Assembly (NCBI GenBank): GCA_026417115.1
Contig: JAOADW010000038.1
Location: forward strand, 1 to 64,000
Source: Rhodocyclaceae bacterium
GTDB lineage: Bacteria; Pseudomonadota; Gammaproteobacteria; Burkholderiales; Rhodocyclaceae
DNA length: 64,000 bases
Reading direction: 5' to 3'
The first letter of the stretch is position 1. Every line of letters starts with the position of its first letter. Position numbers and translations under genes: made by a program. Positions 1-8,821 of this stretch are shown here, one piece after another. The notes under the pieces were generated by a model. The model was not told where the DNA came from and ran no database searches. It saw nothing but the letters and a program-made list of their open reading frames with translations.

Positions 1-1255
1 ATACCCGGCGTCCCCAGGGGATGGGCGCCTGTCCCTTGATCAGCCAGAACACCGGGTAGTCTGGCGCATGGATAGGGAATTCGCCTTCGCCATCGGTGAA
101 ATAAACGAGCGCATCCGGCCGGCGCCCCTCGCGCGCGACCCAGTCGAAGACGGGCACGAACGAAGTGCCCCCGCCCCCTTGCCATTTTTCCGGCAGCGCC
201 ACTGCTTCCCACGGCTCGAAGACAAGCGGCGGCGCCGTCAGGCGCATATCGCAGGCGAGTAAGGTGAGCCTAAGCGGCAAAGCGCCTTTGAGCGCATTGA
301 GCTCGCCGATAAATTCGGCAAACTCGGCTTCCCCGATCGATCCCGACACATCGAGCGCAACGACGACATCGCCAGCGCGGCTTGCCAGCGCCGGAAACAG
401 AGGCGTTCCGCTCGCGCCTGTGCTGCGGCGCGAGGGGCGCTGCCAACTGTAGTCATCGCGTGCATTCTGGCTCAGAAATTGGGCAAGAAGCGCTCGCCAA
501 GAAACCTCGGCAGCCAACGTCGCCTCGACGAGGCGGGCAAGCGCCGCCGAGAGCTTGCCCGCTTCGCGCGCCCTTTGCGCGGCAGCTGCGAGATGTCGCT
601 GCCATTGCCCTCGCAAGGTCTCACGCTCGCGCATGGAAAGCGGAGCAGGCCTCTGAGGCATTTCCGCTTCGCCTCCCATGTCCCCTCGAGAAGGGGAGAG
701 CTTGTCTTCCCCCCCAGATTGCGCATGGTCACGCTCGCCGGATTCAGCCCACTGGACCCCGTGGGCGCTCATGGTGCGCTCGCTGCCGCTTTCTCCTTCC
801 CAAAGATGCTCGTCGAGGCGCTCGCTTTCTTCATGGCTGTCATCGAGACACGCGTAGATCTCTTCGACGCACATGCCGCGAAAGACTTCGAGAACATGCG
901 CTTCTGGCGGCGGTGTGAGCCCTTCTTCGACGAGCAGGGCGTTGATCGCGAAATCGCACGCGAGATCCCAGCGGCGCTTGAGGCGGTGTCCGCGCCGCGC
1001 GAAGTGCCCGAGCGCGCAGTGCAGCGCCTCGTGCGCCAAAGCGAAGGCGGCTTGCCGCTTGGACAGGGAGGCAATCCAGCGAGGATTGTAGTAGAGCCGA
1101 CGCGCATCGGTCGCCGTCGTGCGGCACCAGCCCGCAGCGACGAGCGGTAAGCGCATGACCAGCGCTCCAAGGAACGGATGGTCGAGGATGAGCTGAGCGC
1201 GCGCTGCCGCAAGTCGCGCGGCTGCTTCTGCATGAAGGGGCTCCCGCTCACTCAT
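1..1255 (-). CDS. VWA-like / putative metallopeptidase-domain protein (DUF2201 type), C-terminus cut by window edge
   Basis: Reading the minus strand from the ATG at 1255 gives about 418 residues without a stop down to the window edge. A zinc-protease-like HEALH motif sits at residues 75-79 with another His at 84 (HExxH-x4-H), and a MIDAS-type LDVSGSIG motif lies near residue 300, followed by FTDGEGE. This order (N-terminal putative metallopeptidase domain, C-terminal VWA-like domain) is that of the DUF2201 family. An acidic, low-complexity linker separates the two. The start overlaps the MoxR stop by 8 nt, so the two are translationally coupled. MoxR ATPases usually pair with VWA proteins in assembly or metal-insertion of a target complex; the target here is unknown. 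The product ends in PWGRRV at the edge, close to a normal family end, so little is probably missing. Confidence 0.85.
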   Translation of the reverse strand, partial: MSEREPLHAEAAARLAAARAQLILDHPFLGALVMRLPLVAAGWCRTTATDARRLYYNPRWIASLSKRQAAFALAHEALHCALGHFARRGHRLKRRWDLACDFAINALLVEEGLTPPPEAHVLEVFRGMCVEEIYACLDDSHEESERLDEHLWEGESGSERTMSAHGVQWAESGERDHAQSGGEDKLSPSRGDMGGEAEMPQRPAPLSMRERETLRGQWQRHLAAAAQRAREAGKLSAALARLVEATLAAEVSWRALLAQFLSQNARDDYSWQRPSRRSTGASGTPLFPALASRAGDVVVALDVSGSIGEAEFAEFIGELNALKGALPLRLTLLACDMRLTAPPLVFEPWEAVALPEKWQGGGGTSFVPVFDWVAREGRRPDALVYFTDGEGEFPIHAPDYPVFWLIKGQAPIPWGRRV

Positions 1256-2300
1256 GGAACATCAAATCGACCACACTCTTCGCCCACGCTGAAAACTGGG
1301 GCACGGCATAGAGCCGCTCGCCTAGACCGCGCGCCATGTCGGTCGCCAACATCACGCCGAGCTCACGCTGAGGAAATTGCTGCGCATACTCGAGAATGCG
1401 ACCCCAGAGCGCGGGCGCCTGCGGGGAGCCCTTCGCTGCCAGCGCCCGGCCAGAAAGCGCCGTGGCCAGCGCATATTGCAAATCCAACTCGGCAGGCACT
1501 GGCAAATCCTCGCCGCTTATGATCCGGTCGATGTCGGGCAATTTGTCGAGGCTAGCGATGAACGCCGCGCACTCGATGCCCGCCGCTTGTCCAACACAGG
1601 CAGATAGGGCGCTCTGCAAGAGCGCGGGATGATCGCCAAACTTGCGCAGGGCGCGATGCGCGAATTCCCACGAACGCGGGCTAGGAAACGCCATCTCGCC
1701 GCCCGCATGGCGGGCCGGATCGAAATCGAACAGCATCTCGGGCCGGAACCGTAAAAACGCGATGATGCGTTCATCGATCCCATTCTCATATGCCCAGGCG
1801 CACCAGTCGTCGAGATTGACTTCCAGCGTGAAATGCGAAAAGCGGTTGGCCAGCGGCGCTGGCATGGCATAGGTAACGCCGCGATCGCCCTGGCGATTGC
1901 CGGCGGCAAAGATCGCCCAGCGCGGAGGCACCTGATATTCGCCAAGCCGCCGATCGAGAATCAGCTGATAAGCAGCAGCCGAAACCGCAGGCGGCGCCGA
2001 GGTGATTTCGTCGAGGAAGAGGATGCCGGCCGGCCAATGCCGATGCGCATCGGGCAGCATCGCGGGAACCGCCCATTCGACACGGTTATCGACCCGAAAA
2101 GGGATGCCGCGGAGATCGGAAGGCTCCAACTGAGACAGGCGGATGTCGATCACGGGCACGCCATGGCGCGCAGCGACTTGCTGCACGATTTGAGATTTGC
2201 CGATGCCTGGCGGCCCCCAGAGCATCACGGGCGTATGATGTCCTTCTGCGACGGATGCGAATTCACGATCGAGAATGATGGCGAGCTCTCTTGGCCGCAT
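1248..2300 (-). CDS. MoxR-family AAA+ ATPase
   Basis: 350 aa. Walker A is GPPGIGKS at residues 29-36 and a Walker B-like ILFLDEIT follows near residue 95, with a sensor-like FAAGNRQGD after it; all typical of MoxR/RavA-like AAA+ proteins. These act as cytoplasmic chaperone-like ATPases that work with a VWA partner, here the adjacent downstream gene. The ATG at 2300 directly abuts the stop of the upstream reductase gene at 2301, so the three genes form one tight operon. Function in this strain is inferred only from family and context. Confidence 0.9.
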   Translation of the reverse strand: MRPRELAIILDREFASVAEGHHTPVMLWGPPGIGKSQIVQQVAARHGVPVIDIRLSQLEPSDLRGIPFRVDNRVEWAVPAMLPDAHRHWPAGILFLDEITSAPPAVSAAAYQLILDRRLGEYQVPPRWAIFAAGNRQGDRGVTYAMPAPLANRFSHFTLEVNLDDWCAWAYENGIDERIIAFLRFRPEMLFDFDPARHAGGEMAFPSPRSWEFAHRALRKFGDHPALLQSALSACVGQAAGIECAAFIASLDKLPDIDRIISGEDLPVPAELDLQYALATALSGRALAAKGSPQAPALWGRILEYAQQFPQRELGVMLATDMARGLGERLYAVPQFSAWAKSVVDLMFHE

Positions 2301-3773
2301 TCAGAGCACCTCGGTCTTGATGCGCGCCGGCGGCATGCCTTTGTCGATCAGCGTGCGCTCGGCAGCCGCAAGGAATGCGGCGGGGCCGACGAGATACGCG
2401 AAGCGTGGGCGATTGGGCGCGAACGTCAGCGCGGTCTCACTCGCGACCTGCCCCGCCTTCTCGAGATCGCTTTCCGAGATCAGGCGATAGTCGAGCGTCT
2501 CGATTGCATCCGCCCAGGCGCGGCACTGATTGGCCAGATAATGGCCGTCTGGGTGAGTCGCCACCCAAACGAGAAAAAGGCTGCCGGGCATATCCAGCGA
2601 GAGGGCGTGCTCGATGAGGCTTTTCACCGGCGCAAAACCCGTATCACAAGCCACGAAGAGCAGATCGTCACGGCTTTCCTTATCGAGCACGAATTCGCCA
2701 AACGGTCCAAAGAGGCTCACGGCATCCCCGCTCTTTAGGGCGCCGGAAAACAATAAGCGGGCGAAATCCTCCTCTTCATCGCGTGGAATGTGGAACAGCA
2801 GATTGCGGTCATCGCAGGGGCACGAAGCGATCGGATATTCGCCACGGAAATTGCCGTTCTGACCAGAAACCGAAAGCGCTGCGCGTTGCCCGGCAAGGAA
2901 ACGGAAGCGATGAGTTCGCGGCGTCACCAGATGCAGCAGGGCAATGTCGCGGGCAAGCGGTTGGATGCTCTTCACCTTGGCGACGATTTCCTGCGGTGGG
3001 ATGTCGGCAGGGGAATTGGCTTCGAGCATCTCGACGACGAGATCGGTGACCGCGGTGTGTGAGCAGAGCAAGGTATAGCCTTGCGCCCGCTCTTTCTCGG
3101 AGAGCGGATAGTCGTAATGATGGACTTGCCGTACGGAGCCGGCGACGATGCGCGCCTTACACAAACCGCAATTGCCGTTGGCGCAGCCATAGGAAGGCGC
3201 AAGTCCAGCGCGTAGCGCAGCGGCGAGGATCGTTTCGTTGCCCTCGACAAAGAATTCATGTCCCGAAGGCTTGACCTTCACATGCGCCGCCACCACCCGC
3301 AAGATTTCATTCATCACCGCCACCTCGTCCTTGGGTTCTTCCGCCCCGAGCGCCCGCGCAAGCTCTTCGTCGAGATAGGCACGCAATTCACGCGCCAACG
3401 CCGCATGGGGCCCCGTAAGAGCCCGCTCGAGGCGCTCGTGCAATCCTTCGATCAGATCATGGTAGCGCGCGAGCGTGCGGCGGGTCTCTTCGAGCTCCTC
3501 GCCTTGCGCGAGCAAGCGCTCGGCCAAGACTTCCTGGTTCGGCAGCACGCGTTCGCGCACGCGCTTGCCAAACGCCTGTTCCTTGATTTGGCTTACGCGT
3601 TCGAAAGCGCCCGCATCCTCGAGCGACAAATGAGGGAAGAGTTTTTGCAAATCTTCGCTGGTCACCATGCCGTCATAGGACGGCAAACGCCCTTCGGCGA
3701 TGTGCCTTTGCAATACCGCGCGCGTCGTTCCCAACAGATGCGCGGCGCGGGAAAGCGTCAGCATTTGAGACAT
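2301..3773 (-). CDS. HTH-2Fe-2S ferredoxin-FAD/NAD(P)H reductase fusion protein
   Basis: 490 aa from the ATG at 3773 (MSQML). An ATG 33 nt upstream is possible, but the HTH begins just after MSQML. Domains in order: a MerR/excisionase-like helix-turn-helix (about 1-50), a helical, probably coiled-coil stretch rich in Glu/Leu/Arg (about 50-150), a plant-type 2Fe-2S domain with C197-x4-C202-x2-C205 and C237, then an FNR-like FAD and NAD(P) half (about 260-490) with FRGEYPIAS and CDTGFAPVKS. The last two modules are those of oxygenase reductases; the N-terminal DNA-binding-like head is unusual. It may be a redox-sensing regulator or an electron donor for a MoxR/VWA-matured enzyme. The downstream genes follow with no spacing. 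Confidence 0.8.
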   Translation of the reverse strand: MSQMLTLSRAAHLLGTTRAVLQRHIAEGRLPSYDGMVTSEDLQKLFPHLSLEDAGAFERVSQIKEQAFGKRVRERVLPNQEVLAERLLAQGEELEETRRTLARYHDLIEGLHERLERALTGPHAALARELRAYLDEELARALGAEEPKDEVAVMNEILRVVAAHVKVKPSGHEFFVEGNETILAAALRAGLAPSYGCANGNCGLCKARIVAGSVRQVHHYDYPLSEKERAQGYTLLCSHTAVTDLVVEMLEANSPADIPPQEIVAKVKSIQPLARDIALLHLVTPRTHRFRFLAGQRAALSVSGQNGNFRGEYPIASCPCDDRNLLFHIPRDEEEDFARLLFSGALKSGDAVSLFGPFGEFVLDKESRDDLLFVACDTGFAPVKSLIEHALSLDMPGSLFLVWVATHPDGHYLANQCRAWADAIETLDYRLISESDLEKAGQVASETALTFAPNRPRFAYLVGPAAFLAAAERTLIDKGMPPARIKTEVL

Positions 3774-3862
3774 CGTAGCCGCTCCACGTCCATCTTCCGA
3801 CGCCATCGATGATAGCCGATATCACGGCGCCGACAGGCAGCTTTTTCATGCTAACCTAATTT

Positions 3863-3917
3863 GCGCGCAGGGGAAAACCCATTTTACATAAGGGTTAATG
3901 CCTTGCCCCCTGCGCGC
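3863..3917 (+). promoter_or_regulatory. Long inverted repeat in the 5' region of chrA
   Basis: The arms GCGCGCAGGGG (3863-3873) and CCCCTGCGCGC (3907-3917) are perfect 11-bp complements. An inner pair AACCC (3876-3880) and GGGTT (3892-3896) is nested inside. The structure sits 40 nt before the chrA ATG in the 183-bp divergent space between the reductase gene and chrA. It could be an operator, or a folded mRNA leader if transcription starts upstream. No chrB-type regulator is visible nearby. Confidence 0.5.
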
Positions 3918-3956
3918 GCATTATCCCTCGATCCCGCTCATCGTTTGGCATCCCCC

Positions 3957-5285
3957 ATGAAACCTTCGCCTGCGGCTGTCTCGCCCCCGACTTTCAGGGA
4001 GGCGCTTGCCTTCTGGGTCAAGCTCGGTTTCATCAGCTTCGGCGGACCCGCCGGCCAGATCGCGCTGATGCATGAAGAGCTCGTCGACAGGCGCCGCTGG
4101 ATTTCGGAGAAGCGTTTTCTTCATGCGCTCAATTACTGCATGTTGCTTCCCGGACCAGAGGCCATTCAGCTTGCCATCTACATCGGATGGCTCATGCATG
4201 GGGTCAAGGGCGCGCTCGCCGCTGGCGTCACCTTCCTTCTCCCCGCATTTTTCTTGCTTTCCCTCTTGGCCGCGCTCTATCTCGCCTTTGGCGAAACGCC
4301 CCTGGTCGCGGCCCTTTTCGCAGGCATCCGGCCCGCCGTGGTGGCGATCGTCGTGTTCGCCGCGTGGCGCATCGGCGCCAAGACCCTCCATAATGGCGTG
4401 CTCGCAGCGATCGCCCTTCTCGCTTTCGTCGGTATTTTCTTCTTCAAGATCGGCTTTCCCTGGATCGTCCTCTCCGCCGCGCTGATCGGCGCCCTGGGCG
4501 GCAGCCTCGTCCCCTCGATGTTTCGGGGCGGCAAAGCGCATGAGGCGCGTGCGGGGACCTCCGGCGCCGCCGTCATCGATGACGACACGCCCCCGCCTGC
4601 CCACGCGCGCTTTTCTTTCTCCCGCTGGGTCGTCACGACGTGCGCTTTCATCGGGCTGGGTGGAATCCTGCTTGGGATGCTTGACGGCGTCCTACGCGAG
4701 ATGGCCGAACTGTTTACGAAGGCCGCCTTCCTCACATTCGGCGGCGCCTATGCCGTCTTGCCTTATCTTTACCAAGCCGCAGTCGAACAGCACCACTGGC
4801 TCACCGGCCCCCAGATGATCGATGGCCTTGCGCTTGGAGAAGCCACACCGGGCCCGCTGATCATGGTGGTCACATGGATCGGCTACATCGCTGGCGTCAC
4901 CCATGCGGTGCTTCCCGATCCAATCCTGGCAGGCTGCGCAGGCGCGATGGTGGCGACCTTTTTCACCTTTTTGCCCTCATTCTGGTTCATCCTCGCCGGC
5001 GCACCGCTGATCGAGGCGAGCCGCCACGAATTGCGTCTGACGGCGCCGCTCGTGGCGATTTCCGCCGCCATCGTCGGCGTCATCGCCCATCTGGCCCTCT
5101 TCTTCGCATGGCATACTTTCTGGCCGCATGCGCGTGCGGAAGCGCCTTTCAGCGGCCCCTTCGACGCTTTCGCGGCGCTCATCGCCCTCGGTGCTTTCGT
5201 CGCCCTCTGGAAATACAAAGTCGAGGTCGTGAAGGTCATCGGCGCTTGCGCCCTGCTCGGCCTCATGAGCTTGATCCTGCGATGA
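3957..5285 (+). CDS. chrA: Chromate transporter ChrA (long, two-domain form)
   Basis: 442 aa from the ATG at 3957; the open frame extends upstream only through poor non-ATG starts. Two homologous membrane halves are visible. The N-terminal half carries FISFGGPAGQIALMHEELV and the C-terminal half LTFGGAYAVLPYL with a later LGEATPGPL, the signatures of the CHR family. About ten hydrophobic segments are present, separated by a charged linker near residues 185-220. Family members export chromate from the cytoplasm, and some act on sulfate. The stop overlaps the ATG of the next MFS gene (ATGA), so the two are co-translated. Confidence 0.93.
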   Translation: MKPSPAAVSPPTFREALAFWVKLGFISFGGPAGQIALMHEELVDRRRWISEKRFLHALNYCMLLPGPEAIQLAIYIGWLMHGVKGALAAGVTFLLPAFFLLSLLAALYLAFGETPLVAALFAGIRPAVVAIVVFAAWRIGAKTLHNGVLAAIALLAFVGIFFFKIGFPWIVLSAALIGALGGSLVPSMFRGGKAHEARAGTSGAAVIDDDTPPPAHARFSFSRWVVTTCAFIGLGGILLGMLDGVLREMAELFTKAAFLTFGGAYAVLPYLYQAAVEQHHWLTGPQMIDGLALGEATPGPLIMVVTWIGYIAGVTHAVLPDPILAGCAGAMVATFFTFLPSFWFILAGAPLIEASRHELRLTAPLVAISAAIVGVIAHLALFFAWHTFWPHARAEAPFSGPFDAFAALIALGAFVALWKYKVEVVKVIGACALLGLMSLILR

Positions 5286-6478
5286 CAAGGCCAGTCACCG
5301 TTTCTTCCCAGGCCAGGCGGCTGCTCCTTGGGCGAGCGCTGCGTGCGTTCTGCGATGGTTACGTGGCGATCCTCCTGCCTGCTTACCTCCTGTCGCTTGG
5401 CATGGGCGCCTGGGAGACGGGACTCATCGGCGCCGCCACGCTTTTTGGGTCGGCGACATTGACCCTTGCGCTCGGTCAATGGGGCTGGCGCTTCGACTCG
5501 CGCCGGCTGCTGCTTGGCGCCTCGCTGTTGATGGCGGCAACCGGGCTCTTGCTTGCGCGTCTCGAAGACTTTTGGCCTCTCCTCGTCGTGGCCTTCGTCG
5601 GCACCATCAACCCGAGTTCGGGCGACGTCAGCATCTTCCTGCCGCTCGAACAGGCCCGGTTGTCGGCAGCGGCTACCGGCAATGAGCGCACACGCCTGTT
5701 CTCGCGTTATACCTTTTTGGGCGCCGTGGCGTCCTCGCTCGGGGCGCTCGTTGCGGTGCTGCCTGAGCAGTGGGCGCATTGGGGCATATCCCGCAAGGAG
5801 GCGCTGCAACTTTTGTTTCTCGCCTATGGCTGTGTGGGTTTCGTGCTCTTCCTGCTTTATCGAGGGCTGCCAGCCGCCAGCGGAAACAAGAGCCCCACCA
5901 CGCCTTTGGGCCCTTCGCGCGCCCTCGTGCTCAAACTCGCCTGGCTTTTCGCGCTCGATGCGTTCGCGGGTGGCCTCATCGTCAATGCGTTGCTCGCGTT
6001 TTGGCTCTTTATGCGCTTTGGTTTATCGCTTTCCGCCGCGGGGGCCTTCTTCTTTTGGAGCGGGCTGCTCTCGGCCTTCTCACAGCTCGCCGCCGCTAAG
6101 GTCGCGGAGCGCATCGGCCTCGTCAACACCATGGTCTTCACGCACCTGCCCGCCAATGTCGCCTTGATTCTCGCAGCCGCAGCGCCCACGCTCGAATGGG
6201 CTCTGGGGTTTTTGCTCTTTCGCGCGCTTCTTTCGCAGATGGATGTGCCCACGCGCAGCGCCTATGTGATGGCCGTGGTCACGCCGCCCGAACGGGCGGC
6301 TGCCGCCAGTTTCACGAGCGTGCCCCGCAGTCTCGCAGCCGCCGCAAGCCCCGCCCTCAGCGGGGCGCTGATGGCTGCCGGCTGGCTCACCCTGCCCTTG
6401 ATCCTCTGCGGCGCGCTCAAGATCGCCTATGACCTCTCGCTCTGGCGTTCTTTTCGCGCCATCGCCCCACGGCATTGA
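5282..6478 (+). CDS. MFS transporter, substrate unknown
   Basis: 398 aa from the ATG at 5282, which shares ATGA with the chrA stop. About twelve hydrophobic segments run the full length, and the first loop carries LSLGMGAWETGLIGAATLFGSA, typical of major facilitator proteins. No substrate signature is recognised. Coupling to chrA suggests a related export or resistance role, but this is inference. The gene ends 8 nt from the convergent tldD. Confidence 0.8.
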   Translation: MTRPVTVSSQARRLLLGRALRAFCDGYVAILLPAYLLSLGMGAWETGLIGAATLFGSATLTLALGQWGWRFDSRRLLLGASLLMAATGLLLARLEDFWPLLVVAFVGTINPSSGDVSIFLPLEQARLSAAATGNERTRLFSRYTFLGAVASSLGALVAVLPEQWAHWGISRKEALQLLFLAYGCVGFVLFLLYRGLPAASGNKSPTTPLGPSRALVLKLAWLFALDAFAGGLIVNALLAFWLFMRFGLSLSAAGAFFFWSGLLSAFSQLAAAKVAERIGLVNTMVFTHLPANVALILAAAAPTLEWALGFLLFRALLSQMDVPTRSAYVMAVVTPPERAAAASFTSVPRSLAAAASPALSGALMAAGWLTLPLILCGALKIAYDLSLWRSFRAIAPRH

Positions 6479-6486
6479 GAGGATTC

Positions 6487-7932
6487 TTAGGCCTCCGTGC
6501 CGCCGACGGTCAGGCCATCGATGCGCAGCGTCGGCTGGCCGACGCCCACCGGCACGCTCTGGCCATCCTTGCCGCAAATGCCCACGCCGGGATCGAGCGC
6601 GAGATCATGGCCGACCATCGTCACGCGTTGCAGGACTTCGGGGCCGCTGCCGATCAAGGTCGCGCCTTTGACTGGGCGTGTCACTTTGCCGTTTTCGATC
6701 AAATAGGCTTCGGCCGCCGAAAACACGAACTTGCCGCTGGTGATGTCTACCTGACCGCCGCCGAAATTGACCGCATAGAGGCCATGCGGCACCGAAGCGA
6801 TGATTTCTTCAGGCGAATGGTCGCCGGCAAGCATCAGGGTGTTGGTCATGCGCGGAATCGGCGCATGCGCGAAAGATTCACGGCGGGCGTTGCCTGTCGG
6901 ACGCATGCCCAGCAAACGCGCATTGAGCGTATCCTGCAGATAACCGACGAGGATGCCATCCTCGATCAAGACCGTGCGCTGCGTCGGATTTCCTTCGTCG
7001 TCGATGGAAAGCGAGCCGCGTCGCTGCAAAAGCGTGCCGTCATCGACGACGGTGACGCCCGCGCTCGCCACGCGCTCGCCGAGGCGCCCGGAAAAAGCGG
7101 AGCTGCCCTTACGGTTGAAATCCCCTTCGAGTCCGTGTCCAACCGCCTCGTGCAGCAGGATGCCAGGCCAGCCGTTTGCGAGCACGACCGTCATCTCCCC
7201 CGCGGGCGCCGGCGCCGCCTCGAGATTGACGCGCGCTTGATGGACGGCGCGTGCGGCATAGTCGCGCAAGATCTCGTCCGTGAATGCCTCGTAGCCAAAA
7301 CGGCCGCCACCGCCGCTCGCACCTTGTTCTCGCCGCCCGTTTTCTTCGAGGATCACGCTGATCGAGACGCGCGCCAACGGCCGCACGTCGGCAGCCAGGC
7401 GGCCGTCGGGACGAGCGATCAGCACGACCTCCCAGCTTCCCGCCAGATGCGCCATCACCTGCACGACGCGCGAATCGAGCGCGCGCGCATATCCTTCGAG
7501 ACGCTGCAAGAGCGCGACCTTGTCGCGGGCAGAAAGCGTTGCGAGCGGGTCTTCCGCGCCATAAAGCGCACGCGTCTTGCGTCCGCGCAACCGTTTCGCC
7601 TTGCCGTGCGCCCCGGCGGCTGCAATCGCGCGCGCAGCGCGCACGGCGTCCAGCAACGAGCGTCGATCGATGTCGTCCGAATAGGCATAGGCGACTTTCT
7701 CGCCGCTGACGGCGCGTACGCCGACGCCTTGCTCGATGTCGAAGCTGCCGGCTTTGACGATGCCTTCTTCGAGGCTCCAGGCCTCCGAGCGCGCGAGCTG
7801 AAAATAGAAGTCGGCGTCATCGAGGCGATGGCGTAAGAGCTCGCCAAAGGCTGTTTCGAGGTCGCGCCGGCTGAGATCAAAAGGCGCCAGCAGCAAGCGT
7901 TCGGCAAGCTTGAGAGGATCGGCTGGATTCAT
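6487..7932 (-). CDS. tldD: Metalloprotease TldD
   Basis: 481 aa from ATG 7932 ([14 protein letters not shown]). The catalytic metal site HEAVGH lies at residues 261-266 followed by [10 protein letters not shown], the diagnostic TldD motif. The C-terminal [23 protein letters not shown] is also characteristic. TldD and TldE/PmbA together form a cytoplasmic metalloprotease involved in microcin B17 maturation and CcdA turnover; pmbA is not in the window. It follows the nitrilase gene with a 35-nt gap, in the order yhdP-nitrilase-tldD common in betaproteobacteria. Confidence 0.97.
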   Translation of the reverse strand: MNPADPLKLAERLLLAPFDLSRRDLETAFGELLRHRLDDADFYFQLARSEAWSLEEGIVKAGSFDIEQGVGVRAVSGEKVAYAYSDDIDRRSLLDAVRAARAIAAAGAHGKAKRLRGRKTRALYGAEDPLATLSARDKVALLQRLEGYARALDSRVVQVMAHLAGSWEVVLIARPDGRLAADVRPLARVSISVILEENGRREQGASGGGGRFGYEAFTDEILRDYAARAVHQARVNLEAAPAPAGEMTVVLANGWPGILLHEAVGHGLEGDFNRKGSSAFSGRLGERVASAGVTVVDDGTLLQRRGSLSIDDEGNPTQRTVLIEDGILVGYLQDTLNARLLGMRPTGNARRESFAHAPIPRMTNTLMLAGDHSPEEIIASVPHGLYAVNFGGGQVDITSGKFVFSAAEAYLIENGKVTRPVKGATLIGSGPEVLQRVTMVGHDLALDPGVGICGKDGQSVPVGVGQPTLRIDGLTVGGTEA

Positions 7933-7967
7933 GGTCAAACAGCAAGAGAAGTCAACGGAATGCCTAA

Positions 7968-8807
7968 TCAAGTGGGGACGAATCGGTCACTCTCCAACCG
8001 GCGGTGTGCAAGCGCAGGCAAGCTCATGCGCACTTCCTCGATGCGCCTCGGATCCAGCTCGGCGACGACAACCCCCTCGCCCTTGTCGAGGCGCCCGAGG
8101 ATCTCCCCCCACGGATCAACGATCATGCTGTTGCCATGGGTGATGCGTCCGGTGGGATGTCGCCCTCCTTGCGCTGAGGCGAGCACATAGCATTGGTTTT
8201 CGATTGCGCGCGCGCGCACCAAGGTTTCCCAATGGGCGCGCCCCGTGGTGTCGGTGAAGGCAGCCGGCAGCACGATCAAATCGAGAGGCGCAAGCAGCCG
8301 GAAGAGCTCGGGAAAGCGCAGGTCATAGCAAATGCCGAGCCCAACGCGCAGCCATTGCGCCTCGCAAGGAAAAAGAAAGCTCGTGGGCATAAGCGGCCCC
8401 GCTTCGATGGTCGCGGCCTCGTCATAGCGTTCCGCGCCTTTCTGGAACGCAAAGAGGTGAATCTTGTCATAACGTGCGATGCAGCGGCCATCTGGGGCAA
8501 AGACGAGGCAACTGTTGCGCAGCCGCCTCGGATCGTCGGCCATCAGCGGAATCGACCCCCCGACGAGCCAAAGGCCATGTTGCTTGGCCTGCTGCGTCAG
8601 GAACTCTTGCAGAGGCCCCCTGCCAAAGGCCTCGCGCACGGCTAGCCGCGCTGCATCGTCATCGCCGATGATGGGGAAATATTCGGGCAAGGCGACGAGG
8701 CGGGCGCCCAAAGCCGCCGCCTCCGCGATCAAGCAGCTTGCCCGCGCGAGGTTTTCTTCCACCTCAGGCGTGGAAACCATTTGCACGGCGGCGATCTTGC
8801 AGGTCAT
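7968..8807 (-). CDS. Carbon-nitrogen hydrolase (omega-amidase / deaminated-glutathione amidase type)
   Basis: 279 aa from ATG 8807 ([10 protein letters not shown]). The nitrilase triad is visible: Glu42 in ALPEYF, Lys115 in YDKIHLF and Cys160 in [11 protein letters not shown]. The spacing and the short length fit the Nit1/Nit2-like branch, which removes the amide from deaminated glutathione or alpha-ketoglutaramate, rather than true nitrilases. It sits between the yhdP-like gene (14 nt upstream) and tldD, likely in one transcript. Confidence 0.92.
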   Translation of the reverse strand: MTCKIAAVQMVSTPEVEENLARASCLIAEAAALGARLVALPEYFPIIGDDDAARLAVREAFGRGPLQEFLTQQAKQHGLWLVGGSIPLMADDPRRLRNSCLVFAPDGRCIARYDKIHLFAFQKGAERYDEAATIEAGPLMPTSFLFPCEAQWLRVGLGICYDLRFPELFRLLAPLDLIVLPAAFTDTTGRAHWETLVRARAIENQCYVLASAQGGRHPTGRITHGNSMIVDPWGEILGRLDKGEGVVVAELDPRRIEEVRMSLPALAHRRLESDRFVPT

Positions 8808-8821
8808 CGATGTCGTCCTCG

